Assembly: GCA_016188575.1 (NCBI GenBank)
Contig: JACPHN010000018.1
Coordinates: 35,243 to 99,242 of the forward strand
Length of the DNA stretch: 64,000 bases
Origin: Candidatus Schekmanbacteria bacterium
Lineage (GTDB): Bacteria; CSSED10-310; JACPHN01
Reading direction: 5' to 3'
Shown: one piece after another, positions 10,108 through 19,230 of the stretch
How positions within the stretch are numbered: the first letter of the stretch is position 1
Layout of the letters: each line of letters begins with the position of its first letter
Made by a program: the position numbers and the translations under genes
Notes under the pieces: generated by a model
What the model saw: only the letters and a program-made list of their open reading frames with translations
Told to the model about the DNA's origin: nothing
The model's database searches: none

Positions 10108-13100
10108 TTGGTTTTCCACCGTGTCGCGCACGGTCCGCGACTACTTCGCGACGGCGCGGGCATCGTCGGCGCCGGCAGCAACGATGGAGCCAACCGTCAT
10201 GACCGGCTACGAGGCCGTAGTCGCGATCTCATCGCTGGCCTGCGACGTCCTTTGCGCCGACGAGACATGGATTGGCCAGGTCCGCACGCTGGCGGCCGCG
10301 GCGGGGACCGCGGCGCTTGTCAACGCGCGGGGATCCGCCTTGACGATCGTCTCGGGAGGCTCTTCCGGCGGCGCCGTCGCCGAGGCGAAAGGCTTTGCGC
10401 ACCTGGGGAAGCAGGCTTGCGCGCTGGTCGATCGCGGCTGTCTCGGCCTCATCTTGCCGGAAATCGCGGCGGCAGCTCAGCAGCGCCTGCCGGTGGTGGT
10501 CATCGCGGGTTCGCCGCTCGGCACCAGCGGGACCGCGGATGGAGCTGCTGCAAGTTTGGGTGCGGCACTATGGTCTGCGACCGGTCTGGGAATCTTTGTC
10601 ACGTGCCCGGTCAACGTCGAGGACAGCGTCGATCAGGCACTTCTGGCGCACCGCGCCGCGGCCTCCGCGCAAATGCCCGCCGTGGTGCTTCTCGATGGCC
10701 TCGCCAGCCCGGATTGCGCGCAGGATGTTGCGTTTCCGGCTCGGGAGGTGATCGCCGAGTATCTCGCGCGGGCGCTCGCAACCCCGCCGGAGGATCAGCC
10801 CGGGGCGGCAACCGTAGTGAGCGAGACGCCGTCCGCGCTCCTGAGAGGTGAAGGGAAGCTCCCTGGAGAGCTGGCCGCTGCCGCGGCCGGCCGCTGCTTC
10901 GCCGCCGGGGAACTGCTCGCCGAGCTGCTCCGCCGCGCCGCCGACGAGCTCGGCCATGGCGTTGGCCGCCCCGCGGGCCCGCTCGCGCAAACGGGCGAGG
11001 CCATGGACGCCACGCAGCTCATCTTGCTGGCATCGGGCCGCGAAATCGCGAGTGCCGCTCTCGCGGCGATGGGTCCCGACGGACGTGCTGTCGCGGCGAC
11101 GGGGATACGCTGGATCTCCCCATTCCCTCTGGCGAGCCTCCTGCAAGTCGTGCGCGACGCCTCGGCTGTGGCCCTCATCGATTGGCTCGATGCGAGCGGC
11201 ACCAACCCGGGACTGATCGCCGCCCTCCTCGACTCCGTGCCCATGCCCGAGGGACGCGCGCACGACGTCGTCCCGGCACTGGTGCCCGGTGGCCCTACGA
11301 CGCTTACACGTGGCGCTCTGGAGGCACTCGTAGCGCGTATCGCAAGCGGCGAGCTCCCCGGTCGCCCCGTGGTCCTCACTCCTGCACCGTCCCCGGCGGC
11401 TTCTGCGTTTCCCAAGCGCCGGGCGCAAGTCGACGCCTTTGCCCGCCGATTCCCGGGAAAGACCGCGCGGTTGCTGAGCCGCGACGGGCCATACAGAAGC
11501 TCGGCGGAAAGCACCGCGGTCGGTGTCCTCGGGCCCCGACAGTGGCTCGGCGGTCCGGCGATTTCCAACGCCCTGGCCGGACTGGCGTCCAGCGGGAATA
11601 AGGTGCGAGTTTCGTTCTTTCCGGCCGGGGGTGAGTCCTGTCTCATGCTGGTGTCGTCAGGCATTCGCGCCCTGCCACCGACGCCGTGGGAAACCGAGCT
11701 GAGGGCCATCGTCCTGTTGTCGCGCGATCTGGACGAAGCCTGCGAACCGCTGGCGCCGGTGGCCGATCAGGGCCTGGTAATCATCGTGACGAAGCTCGAC
11801 ACAGACGCGCTTTGGGGGCTGCTGCCGGCATCTTGGCGAACCGCATTCGCGGAGCGCCGCCTGCGCCTGACGCTGGTCCGGGGCGAGGCGACGGCCGCGC
11901 TAAGCAAGGTGGGACAGCTCGTGGCCGGGACCGCCATCGAGGATCCGAGTTGGGAGCCGGTCGACGTCCGCTTGCTGGCGCAGCGGAACGGCGAGCACGG
12001 TCACGCCGGTGCGCGCGAGGAAGCGCCGATGCTGCCACCTTGCGAGGCGCCGGCAGAGGATTTGGTGCGGTACTGGGGCGAGCTCGTCCAGCCCCGGCGG
12101 GCAGGCGAGCGGCTCGGCGCGGCCGACCCCCTGCTCAGCTCACCGCTCGTCCCGGCGAGCACAGCGGCGCTGCGCGGCGCCCACGCGTGGCGAGAAAGCC
12201 TGCCGGAGCTTCTGCCCGATAGGTGCACCGGCTGCGGGGCCTGCCTGGTCGCCTGCCCAGATAGCGCCATCACCGCGCGGCCCGTGGCGACCCAGGCGCT
12301 CCTGGAGTCCCAAATCGACGCCGCCGCCGCAGATCATCCGGTCCCCGCCACTGCCGGAGCGAGCGGAAAACTGAAGCGCGCGGTGCCCGCCGCGTGCGCG
12401 CGCCTGGCCAAGGCCGTGCGTGGCGAAGGCCGAACCGCGCTCTCCGCCATGGCTGCGCGCGCCGCGCTCACCGAAAACCTGGCCAGGCTGCATCCCTCCG
12501 CTGCCGAGCAAGACTACCTCGAGGGCGTGCTCGACAGCTTCGAGCGCGGCTGGCCGGAGTCCATGATTTGCGCTGCACCAGCCGCCGTGGCGTCCGTCCC
12601 CGCGGCGGTCTTCGTGTGGGCGGTTGATCCCGATGCGTGCCAGGGATGCGGGCTCTGCGTGGAGGCCTGCGCGGACGGCGCGCTGGTCACGCGACCGCGA
12701 TCGGTCGACGCAATTGCGACCGCGGGTGCACGACTCCGCGGCGCGCGCGCGCTCGCGTGCGAGGACGCCGCGATCGCTACCTTTGTCGCAACGAAGCTGA
12801 CGACACCACTGGCGGCGCTGCAGATGAGCGCTACGGAACCGCACCCGTTCACGGGCGGGGGGCTGCCCGCACCCGGGTCGGGAACGCGGTTGGCCATGAA
12901 TCTCGCGCTGTCGGTCGCCGATCGGGCGGCCCGCGACCGCGCGGCAGCCCGCCTCATGGCCATGCAGACCGCCTCCCAGGCGCTGCGAGAGTGCATTCAG
13001 AACAGCCTGGCGGCGTCCATCGACATCAGCGACATGCGCTCGCTCGAGCAGGCCATGGCCGGCTCCGGCGGTGGCTCGCACGCCACGCTCGCGACGATCA

Positions 13101-14434
13101 TCGAGAGCCTCGAGCAGAGCGGTGCCGCCCGAACCGTCGACGGAAAAAGCCTGAAAGGTCTGGCGCGGGCTGCGCAGAGTCTCGAGAAAAGGCTGCTCCG
13201 GTTGGGATCCGCCGCCGCGAGCGCGCGCCGCACCGGGTACGCGATCGTGTTGGCCGGCGCGGACCTGGAGAGACGACTACTGGCCTTCCCGTACAATCCG
13301 TTCGCCGCGTCCGCGCTCGTGAGCAGCGGCGGCGGAGGCGAAGCCCTTGGTGTGGTCCGCGGACTGCTCGACGGCTGGTTGGCGGATCTCGGACTGCTCG
13401 CCGAGGCCAACGCCATGGTAGGTGGCGGTTACCGGGCCGAGAGCCGCTTCCGAGGCGGCGCGCCGGCGTGGCGTGACCTGACCCAGGAGCAGCGTTCCGG
13501 CGCTCCTTTCGTCCTGCTCGGCATTGACGCCGCACGCTGGCGGAGCGGCGGATTCGCGGCCGTAGCCAGCGCGCTCGCTAGCGACCTGCCCGTGAAAGTC
13601 CTGATGTTCGACGACGCTCTCGGTGAAGACTCCCCTTGCCCCACGGCCGTGGCATTGGCTGCGTCATTCCACAATGTCCTGGTCGCGGCGACCTCGCTCG
13701 CCGACCCGGCGCACTTTCACCGCTGCCTGGCGGCGGCGCTCGCCCACAGCGGACCGGCCCTGGTCTCTGTCCTGTCGCCGGAGCCCGATGGTCACGGATT
13801 CTCTCCGTCGCAGACGCTCGCCCGCGCCCGCGACGCCGTCCGTGCCCGCGTCTCCCCAGTTGCACTGATACGGCCTGCGACCTCCGTTGGGCAACAGCGC
13901 CTCGACCTGTCCGGAAACCCCAGCCCTGAGATGAGCTGGGAAGAAACGGAATGCGACGAGACCTTCACGCCGGTGCACTGGGCGCTCGGCGACTCGCGGT
14001 GGGAACGATTCCTGGCGGCCGCGCCTGAGCGCGCCCGCGGCGACGACGCGGCGCGCATGCCGCTGGCGGCCTGGTTGGACCTCGATGCGGCGGAACGACC
14101 GATGCACCAGCCCACGTTCATTGACAGCTCCGGCAAAATTCGGGATGTCCCTCCCGATCTTGCGCGTTTCGCGGGACACTGTGGCGAGCAATGGCGAGCC
14201 CTTCGTGATAAGCTACGCGCCGCGCCTATCGATGTGGAAACGGTACGGAATGAAGTCGTCGCGGCGCTGCGGGAGCAGCACCAACGGCATGTGGAAGCGC
14301 TGAAACAGGAGTTTGAGCAGACCATGGCGCAGGAAAAAGAAGCTCTACGAGAGCAGCACTTGGCACAGGTGCGGGAACGCCTCCTGCAGATTTCCGGCCT
14401 GGCCGCCGGAGCCGACCGGGAGAAGCAGCCGTGA
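10100..14434 (+). CDS. PFOR-like protein lacking the TPP site, embedded in the rnf operon
   Basis: 1444 residues from the GTG at 10100, which overlaps the rnfB stop. Domain order follows pyruvate:ferredoxin oxidoreductase: N-terminal pyrimidine-domain-like region (about 34-227, MTGYEAVVAISSLA), domain II (300-385), gamma-type domain (470-610, VGVLGPRQWLGGPAISNAL), ferredoxin domain with CTGCGACLVACP near 708 and CQGCGLCVEAC near 850, and a TPP-domain-like region (1064-1231). In that last region the expected GGDGW and TEVYSNTGG loops read GIDAARW and DDALGEDSP, and the third-cluster Cys set is absent. The N-terminal Thr/Arg substrate motifs are also not recognisable. A charged coiled coil (1380-1444) ends the protein. 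Inference: not a pyruvate oxidase but a two-cluster electron-entry or scaffold subunit of Rnf. Confidence 0.85.
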   Translation: MASWFSTVSRTVRDYFATARASSAPAATMEPTVMTGYEAVVAISSLACDVLCADETWIGQVRTLAAAAGTAALVNARGSALTIVSGGSSGGAVAEAKGFAHLGKQACALVDRGCLGLILPEIAAAAQQRLPVVVIAGSPLGTSGTADGAAASLGAALWSATGLGIFVTCPVNVEDSVDQALLAHRAAASAQMPAVVLLDGLASPDCAQDVAFPAREVIAEYLARALATPPEDQPGAATVVSETPSALLRGEGKLPGELAAAAAGRCFAAGELLAELLRRAADELGHGVGRPAGPLAQTGEAMDATQLILLASGREIASAALAAMGPDGRAVAATGIRWISPFPLASLLQVVRDASAVALIDWLDASGTNPGLIAALLDSVPMPEGRAHDVVPALVPGGPTTLTRGALEALVARIASGELPGRPVVLTPAPSPAASAFPKRRAQVDAFARRFPGKTARLLSRDGPYRSSAESTAVGVLGPRQWLGGPAISNALAGLASSGNKVRVSFFPAGGESCLMLVSSGIRALPPTPWETELRAIVLLSRDLDEACEPLAPVADQGLVIIVTKLDTDALWGLLPASWRTAFAERRLRLTLVRGEATAALSKVGQLVAGTAIEDPSWEPVDVRLLAQRNGEHGHAGAREEAPMLPPCEAPAEDLVRYWGELVQPRRAGERLGAADPLLSSPLVPASTAALRGAHAWRESLPELLPDRCTGCGACLVACPDSAITARPVATQALLESQIDAAAADHPVPATAGASGKLKRAVPAACARLAKAVRGEGRTALSAMAARAALTENLARLHPSAAEQDYLEGVLDSFERGWPESMICAAPAAVASVPAAVFVWAVDPDACQGCGLCVEACADGALVTRPRSVDAIATAGARLRGARALACEDAAIATFVATKLTTPLAALQMSATEPHPFTGGGLPAPGSGTRLAMNLALSVADRAARDRAAARLMAMQTASQALRECIQNSLAASIDISDMRSLEQAMAGSGGGSHATLATIIESLEQSGAARTVDGKSLKGLARAAQSLEKRLLRLGSAAASARRTGYAIVLAGADLERRLLAFPYNPFAASALVSSGGGGEALGVVRGLLDGWLADLGLLAEANAMVGGGYRAESRFRGGAPAWRDLTQEQRSGAPFVLLGIDAARWRSGGFAAVASALASDLPVKVLMFDDALGEDSPCPTAVALAASFHNVLVAATSLADPAHFHRCLAAALAHSGPALVSVLSPEPDGHGFSPSQTLARARDAVRARVSPVALIRPATSVGQQRLDLSGNPSPEMSWEETECDETFTPVHWALGDSRWERFLAAAPERARGDDAARMPLAAWLDLDAAERPMHQPTFIDSSGKIRDVPPDLARFAGHCGEQWRALRDKLRAAPIDVETVRNEVVAALREQHQRHVEALKQEFEQTMAQEKEALREQHLAQVRERLLQISGLAAGADREKQP

Positions 14435-15786
14435 CCGGCCTGCTGCAGGCGATCCGCAAGTCCCCCCAGCCGACCTTTCACCACGGCGTCCATCCCGAGG
14501 AAAACAAGGGACGCACGAATCGCCTGCCCGTGGCGCGGATGCCCTTTGTCGGCGAGTACGTCCTCCCGCTGTCCCAGCACCTCGGCGCGCCTTCCCCTCC
14601 CATCGTCGTGCCCGGACAACGCGTGGAACGGGGAGAAGCCGTGGCGCGCCCCGGAGGATTCGTGTCAGTGAGCCTGCACAGTCCGGTCACCGGCACCGTG
14701 AAGGCGATCGAGCTCCGCCCGCACCCCAATGGGAAGCTCATGCCGGCCGTCGTCGTGCAGGCCGATCCCTTCGCAAGCCAGCGCGATCAGTTCCCCGCCG
14801 TCCCCGATCCGCTGCTCAGCGCCCGCGAGACCGTGCTGCAGCACATCCAGAGCTCCGGGATGGTCGGACTCGGAGGTGCTGCTTTCCCGAGCCACGTCAA
14901 GGCCAAGGTGCCTGACGGCAAACGAGTGCAGTTCGCGGTGCTGAACGGCTGCGAGTGCGAACCGTATTTGACCTGCGATCACCGGGTGATGGTCGAAAAC
15001 CCCGGTGACGTCATTCGCGGCTTTCAAATCCTCCTCAGCCTCGTCGGCGCCGAACGCGGCTACATCGGCGTCGAGCTCAACAAGGCCGACGCCATCGCCG
15101 CCCTGCGCGCCGCGGTCGGACGAGCCCCACTGCCGATCGAGATCCTCGGGCTCGAGGTGAAGTATCCGCAGGGTGCCGAAAAGATGCTCTTGGATGCCAT
15201 TTTCCACCGCGAAGTGCCGTCCGGGAAGCTGCCGCTCGACCTCGAGATCGTCGTGAACAACGTCGGCACGGCGGCCGCGATTGCGCAATACTTCGATACC
15301 GGCAAGCCGCTGATCGAGCGCGTCGTCACGGTCACCGGCGACGCGGTCTCGCGGCCCGCTAACTTGCTCGTTCCCATCGGCACGCCGGTTTCCGCCGTGC
15401 TCGAGCACTGCGGCCTGCGCCAGGGCGAAGCTCGGCAGGTAATCGTCGGCGGGCCGATGATGGGACTCGCGCAAAAGGATCTCGACGTTCCCGTGCTCAA
15501 AGGCACCTCTGGAATCCTCGCGTTCACCTCGGAAACCGTTCGCGTCCAGGCGGAGATGCCCTGCATCCGCTGCGGCCGTTGTCTGGACGCCTGCCCGGTA
15601 TTCCTGAACCCGTCTCGGCTCGCCATGCTCGTGCGCACCGAAAGTGTTGACGAGCTGGAACGTTATCACCTGCTCGATTGCTTCGAGTGCGCTTCGTGTT
15701 CCTTCGTGTGCCCATCGTCCATTCCTCTGGTCCAACTGATGCGCGTTGGCAAGGGGCTAATTCGACAGAAGAAGAGCTCGAAATGA
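14431..15786 (+). CDS. rnfC: Rnf electron transport complex subunit C
   Basis: Peripheral NADH/FMN-binding subunit of Rnf, 451 residues. It begins with the RnfC N-terminal pattern FHHGVHPEENKGRTN. A barrel-sandwich segment follows (SVSLHSPVTGTVKAIELRPH), then the Rossmann-like nucleotide/FMN region (GMVGLGGAAFPSHVK, LNGCECEPYLTCDHR). Two [4Fe-4S] motifs close it: CIRCGRCLDACP and CFECASCSFVCP. The C-terminal extension found in some proteobacterial RnfC proteins is absent. The GTG start overlaps the previous stop (GTGA). Confidence 0.95.
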   Translation: MTGLLQAIRKSPQPTFHHGVHPEENKGRTNRLPVARMPFVGEYVLPLSQHLGAPSPPIVVPGQRVERGEAVARPGGFVSVSLHSPVTGTVKAIELRPHPNGKLMPAVVVQADPFASQRDQFPAVPDPLLSARETVLQHIQSSGMVGLGGAAFPSHVKAKVPDGKRVQFAVLNGCECEPYLTCDHRVMVENPGDVIRGFQILLSLVGAERGYIGVELNKADAIAALRAAVGRAPLPIEILGLEVKYPQGAEKMLLDAIFHREVPSGKLPLDLEIVVNNVGTAAAIAQYFDTGKPLIERVVTVTGDAVSRPANLLVPIGTPVSAVLEHCGLRQGEARQVIVGGPMMGLAQKDLDVPVLKGTSGILAFTSETVRVQAEMPCIRCGRCLDACPVFLNPSRLAMLVRTESVDELERYHLLDCFECASCSFVCPSSIPLVQLMRVGKGLIRQKKSSK

Positions 15787-16802
15787 AGCGGCACGCCCCT
15801 GATCTGATCATTACCACAGCGCCCTTCCTCAGAGAAGGCAGCTCCACTCCCGAGCTCATGCGCCAGGTGCTGCTGGCCACCATTCCAGTCGTCGCCGCAG
15901 GAACCTGGTTTTTCGGATTCGGAGCGCTCCTCGTCATCTTCACGGCAACGGTCGGGGCCGTTGCCGCCGAATGGTTCCTGAGCGGTAACCGCTCGGGACT
16001 CGGAACGCTTGCGGACGGGAGCGCGCTGCTCACCGGGATCCTCCTCGGTCTGACCCTGCCGCCGCCGATTCCACTGTGGATGGCCTTCCTGGGCGGCGCG
16101 GTCGCGATTGCGCTCGGCAAGGTGATCTGGGGCGGCCTCGGCCACAACATCTTCAATCCTGCGCTGGTCGGCCGCGCCTTTCTGCAGGCGGCGTTCCCCG
16201 AGCCCATGACCACGTGGAGCGCCCCCGTAAGCTCATGGTTCTCAAGCAGCTCTCCCTACGTCGCGGTCGACCCACGCACGTTCGCGCTACCCCTGATGCG
16301 CGTGAAGACCGACGTCATCACGGCGGCGACTCCGCTTGGGCTCGCCAAGTTTCAGGGAAAGGGAACCGACCTGTGGTCGCTGTTCTTCGGCAACACCGGA
16401 GGTTCGATCGGCGAGACGTGCGCGGTGCTGCTGATCCTGTGCGGCTTGTGGCTGGCATCCCGCCGCGCCTTGGAATGGCGGCTGCCCGTGGCGGCGTTGA
16501 GCTCCGTGTTCGTGTTTAGCTCGACGCTGCACCTCATCGACTCCACGCGCTACCCCGGACCCCTGTTCATGCTGCTGTCCGGCGGCATCCTGTTCGGCTC
16601 CGTGTTCATGGTCACCGACCCCGTCACCACCCCGATAACCCGCACCGGCGCCTGGGTCTTCGGCGCCGGGCTCGGCTTTCTCGTGGTCCTCATCCGCATC
16701 TTCGGCGGCTTGCCCGAAGCCGTCATGTTCAGCATTCTCTTGATGAATGCGGTCACTCCCCTGATCAACCGGGCGACGCAACCCCGGACGTTTGGATACT
16801 GA
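15783..16802 (+). CDS. rnfD: Rnf electron transport complex subunit D
   Basis: Polytopic inner-membrane subunit related to NqrB, 339 residues with about nine helices. It carries a covalent FMN, and the expected attachment site is Thr183 in DVITAATPLGL. Other family marks are LADGSALLTGILLGLTLPP, GLGHNIFNPALVGRAFL and the late FMVTDPVTTPIT. The ATG start overlaps the rnfC stop (ATGA). The open frame extends further 5' but only as a shadow of rnfC. Confidence 0.95.
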   Translation: MKRHAPDLIITTAPFLREGSSTPELMRQVLLATIPVVAAGTWFFGFGALLVIFTATVGAVAAEWFLSGNRSGLGTLADGSALLTGILLGLTLPPPIPLWMAFLGGAVAIALGKVIWGGLGHNIFNPALVGRAFLQAAFPEPMTTWSAPVSSWFSSSSPYVAVDPRTFALPLMRVKTDVITAATPLGLAKFQGKGTDLWSLFFGNTGGSIGETCAVLLILCGLWLASRRALEWRLPVAALSSVFVFSSTLHLIDSTRYPGPLFMLLSGGILFGSVFMVTDPVTTPITRTGAWVFGAGLGFLVVLIRIFGGLPEAVMFSILLMNAVTPLINRATQPRTFGY

Positions 16803-16806
16803 TGCC

Positions 16807-17466
16807 ATGGAAGCGACAAGAGAACCTAGCGCGCAGCGGCTCATCCTCTCTCTGAGCATCTCGGGGCTCGTCGCGGGAATCGTGCTGGTCGGCGTGTACG
16901 ACGTGACCTACCCGGCGATACAGAAAAACCGCGCCGAGGCGGTAAAGAAGGCCGTCTTCAAGATTTATGGGGAGCACACCAAGGGATTCGAGGTCTTCCT
17001 GCTCGGCAGTGATCACAAGACGCTGCAAGCGTTCGACATGTCGGGAGGTGCCTTGCCCGAGGGGAGTACCGTGTTCGGTGCCGTGGACAGCAGCGGCCAG
17101 CTCATGGGATACGCTGTCCCCGCCGAAGGCGCGGGCTTTCAGGATACCATCAAGATCCTCTATGGATACGACCCCACCCAGAAGCGGATCGTGGGCATGG
17201 AGGTCCTGGAAAGCAAGGAGACGCCCGGGCTGGGCGACAAGATCGGATCCGATGCGAAATTCCGCGCAAACTTCACAGCGCTGTCGGTGGAGCCAGCTAT
17301 TCAGCTCGTGAAGGGAAAGAAGTCCGGGGCCAACGAGGTCGATGCCATCAGTGGCGCCACAATCAGCTCCGATGCCGTGGTGAAGATCTTGAACAGGAGC
17401 CTCGACCAGTGGCGGCCAATCCTGGCGGCAGAGGCGGCCAAGAAGTCAGGCGCCAAGGAACGATAA
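16807..17466 (+). CDS. rnfG: Rnf electron transport complex subunit G
   Basis: Membrane-anchored, periplasm-facing FMN subunit related to NqrC, 219 residues. One N-terminal helix (LSLSISGLVAGIVLVGVYDVTY) precedes the FMN-binding domain. Thr185 in DAISGATISSDAV is the expected covalent FMN site, and GMEVLESKETPGLGDKI is the other family motif. The ATG at 16807 starts 4 bases after the rnfD stop; a TTG at 16792 is possible but would overlap rnfD. Confidence 0.94.
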   Translation: MEATREPSAQRLILSLSISGLVAGIVLVGVYDVTYPAIQKNRAEAVKKAVFKIYGEHTKGFEVFLLGSDHKTLQAFDMSGGALPEGSTVFGAVDSSGQLMGYAVPAEGAGFQDTIKILYGYDPTQKRIVGMEVLESKETPGLGDKIGSDAKFRANFTALSVEPAIQLVKGKKSGANEVDAISGATISSDAVVKILNRSLDQWRPILAAEAAKKSGAKER

Positions 17467-17468
17467 GC

Positions 17469-18152
17469 ATGGCCACAAAGATGGATGACGAGGAAAAGCA
17501 GAAGTTATACGACGAATTCGTGAAAGGCATTTGGCGCGAGAATCCTGTGTTTATCCAGGTGCTGGGATTATGCCCTTCGCTTGCCGTCACGAATTCGCTC
17601 ATGAATGGCATCGCCATGGGCGCCGCCGTACTGTTCGTCCTGGTGTGCTCGAGCTTCTTGATCTCACTGTTGCGCAACGTCATTCCCAAGCCGGTCCGCA
17701 TTTCGATCTACATCGTGGTGATCGCGACCTTCGTCACCGCGGTCGACTTCACGCTGGCTGCAGTGGCGCCAGACCTGCACAAGTCGCTGGGAGCCTTCAT
17801 CGCCCTGATCGTCGTCAATTGTCTCATTCTGGGACGCGCGGAGGCGTTTGCGGGGCGCCACGGCGTCAAGGAATCTGTCGCCGACGCAATCGGCATGTCC
17901 ATTGGCTTTACGCTTGCGCTTTGTCTGATCGGGGGCATTCGCGAAGCTCTCGGCAATGGGACGCTGCTTGGATACTCGCTTTTCGGACCAAACTTCGAAC
18001 CCTGGGTGATCATGATTCTACCTCCTGGTGGCTTTCTCACTCTCGGGGCTTACTTGTTCCTGTTTGCGTACTTCAAGGAACGATCGGAGGAGAAAAAGCA
18101 GAGGCAGGCCGATGCCGCGAGGAATCTCACGGAAGGTAGGAGGGCAGCGTGA
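17469..18152 (+). CDS. rnfE: Rnf electron transport complex subunit E
   Basis: Integral membrane subunit homologous to NqrD, 227 residues with six helices. It opens with GIWRENPVFIQVLGLCPSLAVT, the conserved RnfE head with a membrane Cys. A second half-repeat carries NCLILGRAEAFAGRHGV. Together with RnfA it forms the inverted-topology pair proposed to hold an intramembrane iron-sulfur centre. It starts 2 bases after the rnfG stop. Confidence 0.95.
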   Translation: MATKMDDEEKQKLYDEFVKGIWRENPVFIQVLGLCPSLAVTNSLMNGIAMGAAVLFVLVCSSFLISLLRNVIPKPVRISIYIVVIATFVTAVDFTLAAVAPDLHKSLGAFIALIVVNCLILGRAEAFAGRHGVKESVADAIGMSIGFTLALCLIGGIREALGNGTLLGYSLFGPNFEPWVIMILPPGGFLTLGAYLFLFAYFKERSEEKKQRQADAARNLTEGRRAA

Positions 18153-18730
18153 TGAACGACTTGCTCTGGATTTTCGTGTCCGCTGCGATCATCAACAACT
18201 TCACGCTCACGTATTTTCTCGGCCTCTGCCCATTTTTTGGCGTGAGCAACAAGATCGATACTGCATTGCGAATGGCGGCAGCCAACATATTTGTGCTGGT
18301 CATTACGTCATTCTCGACATGGGTACTGAATACCTTTGTGCTTTTCCGCGCCGAGTATTTGCGCTTGATCGCGTTTATTGTGGCCATTGCGTGCACGGTG
18401 CAATTCGTCGAAATGGTGATCAAGAAGACGAGCCCCGCACTTTTCAAGGCGCTGGGCATCTACTTGCCGCTGATCACCACCAACTGCGCCATGCTCGCGC
18501 TCGCGCTGTTTCAGACCACGCGTGGTTATGGGCTTCTTCAGGGTCAGGCGTACGCGCTCGGCGCCGGAGTGGGGCTGGGTCTGGCGCTGTTGATCATGGC
18601 CGGGATCCGGCAGGAGAACGAGCTCGTGACCATACCAAAGCTCGTCCGCGGCGCGGCGATGAACTTTTTCATCGCGGGAATCCTGTCCATGGCGTTCATG
18701 GGATTCGCTGGTCTCTTTAGCTCGCACTAG
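18152..18730 (+). CDS. rnfA: Rnf electron transport complex subunit A
   Basis: Integral membrane subunit homologous to NqrE, 192 residues with six helices. The FTLTYFLGLCPFFGVSNKID segment has the conserved membrane Cys and pairs with LITTNCAMLALALF in the second half. The ATG at 18152 forms TGATG with the rnfE stop and has GGAGG upstream; a GTG immediately 5' at 18149 would add one residue. It is the last canonical rnf gene here. Confidence 0.95.
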   Translation: MNDLLWIFVSAAIINNFTLTYFLGLCPFFGVSNKIDTALRMAAANIFVLVITSFSTWVLNTFVLFRAEYLRLIAFIVAIACTVQFVEMVIKKTSPALFKALGIYLPLITTNCAMLALALFQTTRGYGLLQGQAYALGAGVGLGLALLIMAGIRQENELVTIPKLVRGAAMNFFIAGILSMAFMGFAGLFSSH

Positions 18731-18747
18731 CGGTCGGGAGGCTGCGA

Positions 18748-19131
18748 ATGGAGGCGATCGGCCTGGCATTGCTGCTCGGCGCGCTCTGCGGCATCTGGTT
18801 CCTGTTGCAAAGAGCGACAGGCCGGCTGCCGGCAGACGAGCAAGAGGGCCGGGCGGAAGAACGCCCGGCCGGTTGCTGTGGCGCGCGCCTCGTGTGCCCG
18901 GGAGACGATTGCCCGGACAAGGACCGCGAACCCGGCGCGCGGCTCCGCCCCGCGCAAATCCTGGCCGGCCATCGCCTGACCACCCGACGCCGGATGCTTC
19001 TGCTCTTTTTGGCAATTGCAGGCGCCACCCTGTTGCTCTGGGGTGCGCACCTTGCGACCGCACCGGTGGGGTCGCGCTCGAGCGGGGCCGGTGATAGCTT
19101 GTCCCCTGCTGCCCGCGATGCTTCGAACTAG
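18748..19131 (+). CDS. Small two-helix membrane protein with a Cys cluster
   Basis: A 127-residue frame 17 bases after rnfA. It has an N-terminal helix (AIGLALLLGALCGIWFLL), a hydrophilic middle with GCCGARLVCPGDDCPDK (four Cys), and a second helix (MLLLFLAIAGATLLLWGAHLA). The position suggests a third accessory Rnf membrane protein or maturation factor, perhaps metal-binding. Against this, a strong GC hairpin at 18847-18870 lies inside the frame and could instead end the operon. Not recognised. Confidence 0.45.
   Translation: MEAIGLALLLGALCGIWFLLQRATGRLPADEQEGRAEERPAGCCGARLVCPGDDCPDKDREPGARLRPAQILAGHRLTTRRRMLLLFLAIAGATLLLWGAHLATAPVGSRSSGAGDSLSPAARDASN
18847..18870 (+). terminator. Strong GC hairpin downstream of rnfA
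   Basis: GGCCGGGCG and CGCCCGGCC form a perfect 9-base-pair stem around GAAGAA. No T-tract follows, so it would act as a factor-dependent or processing site if it ends the rnf transcript. It lies inside the small frame 18748-19131. Confidence 0.35.
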
Positions 19132-19230
19132 TGCTCGATGCACCGCAACGCGACCATGGAGCCGCTCGCGGCGGCACCCCCCCAGCATGCCATTGACCAC
19201 AGGGGTCACTTCCGCAGAGGAGATTACCGC

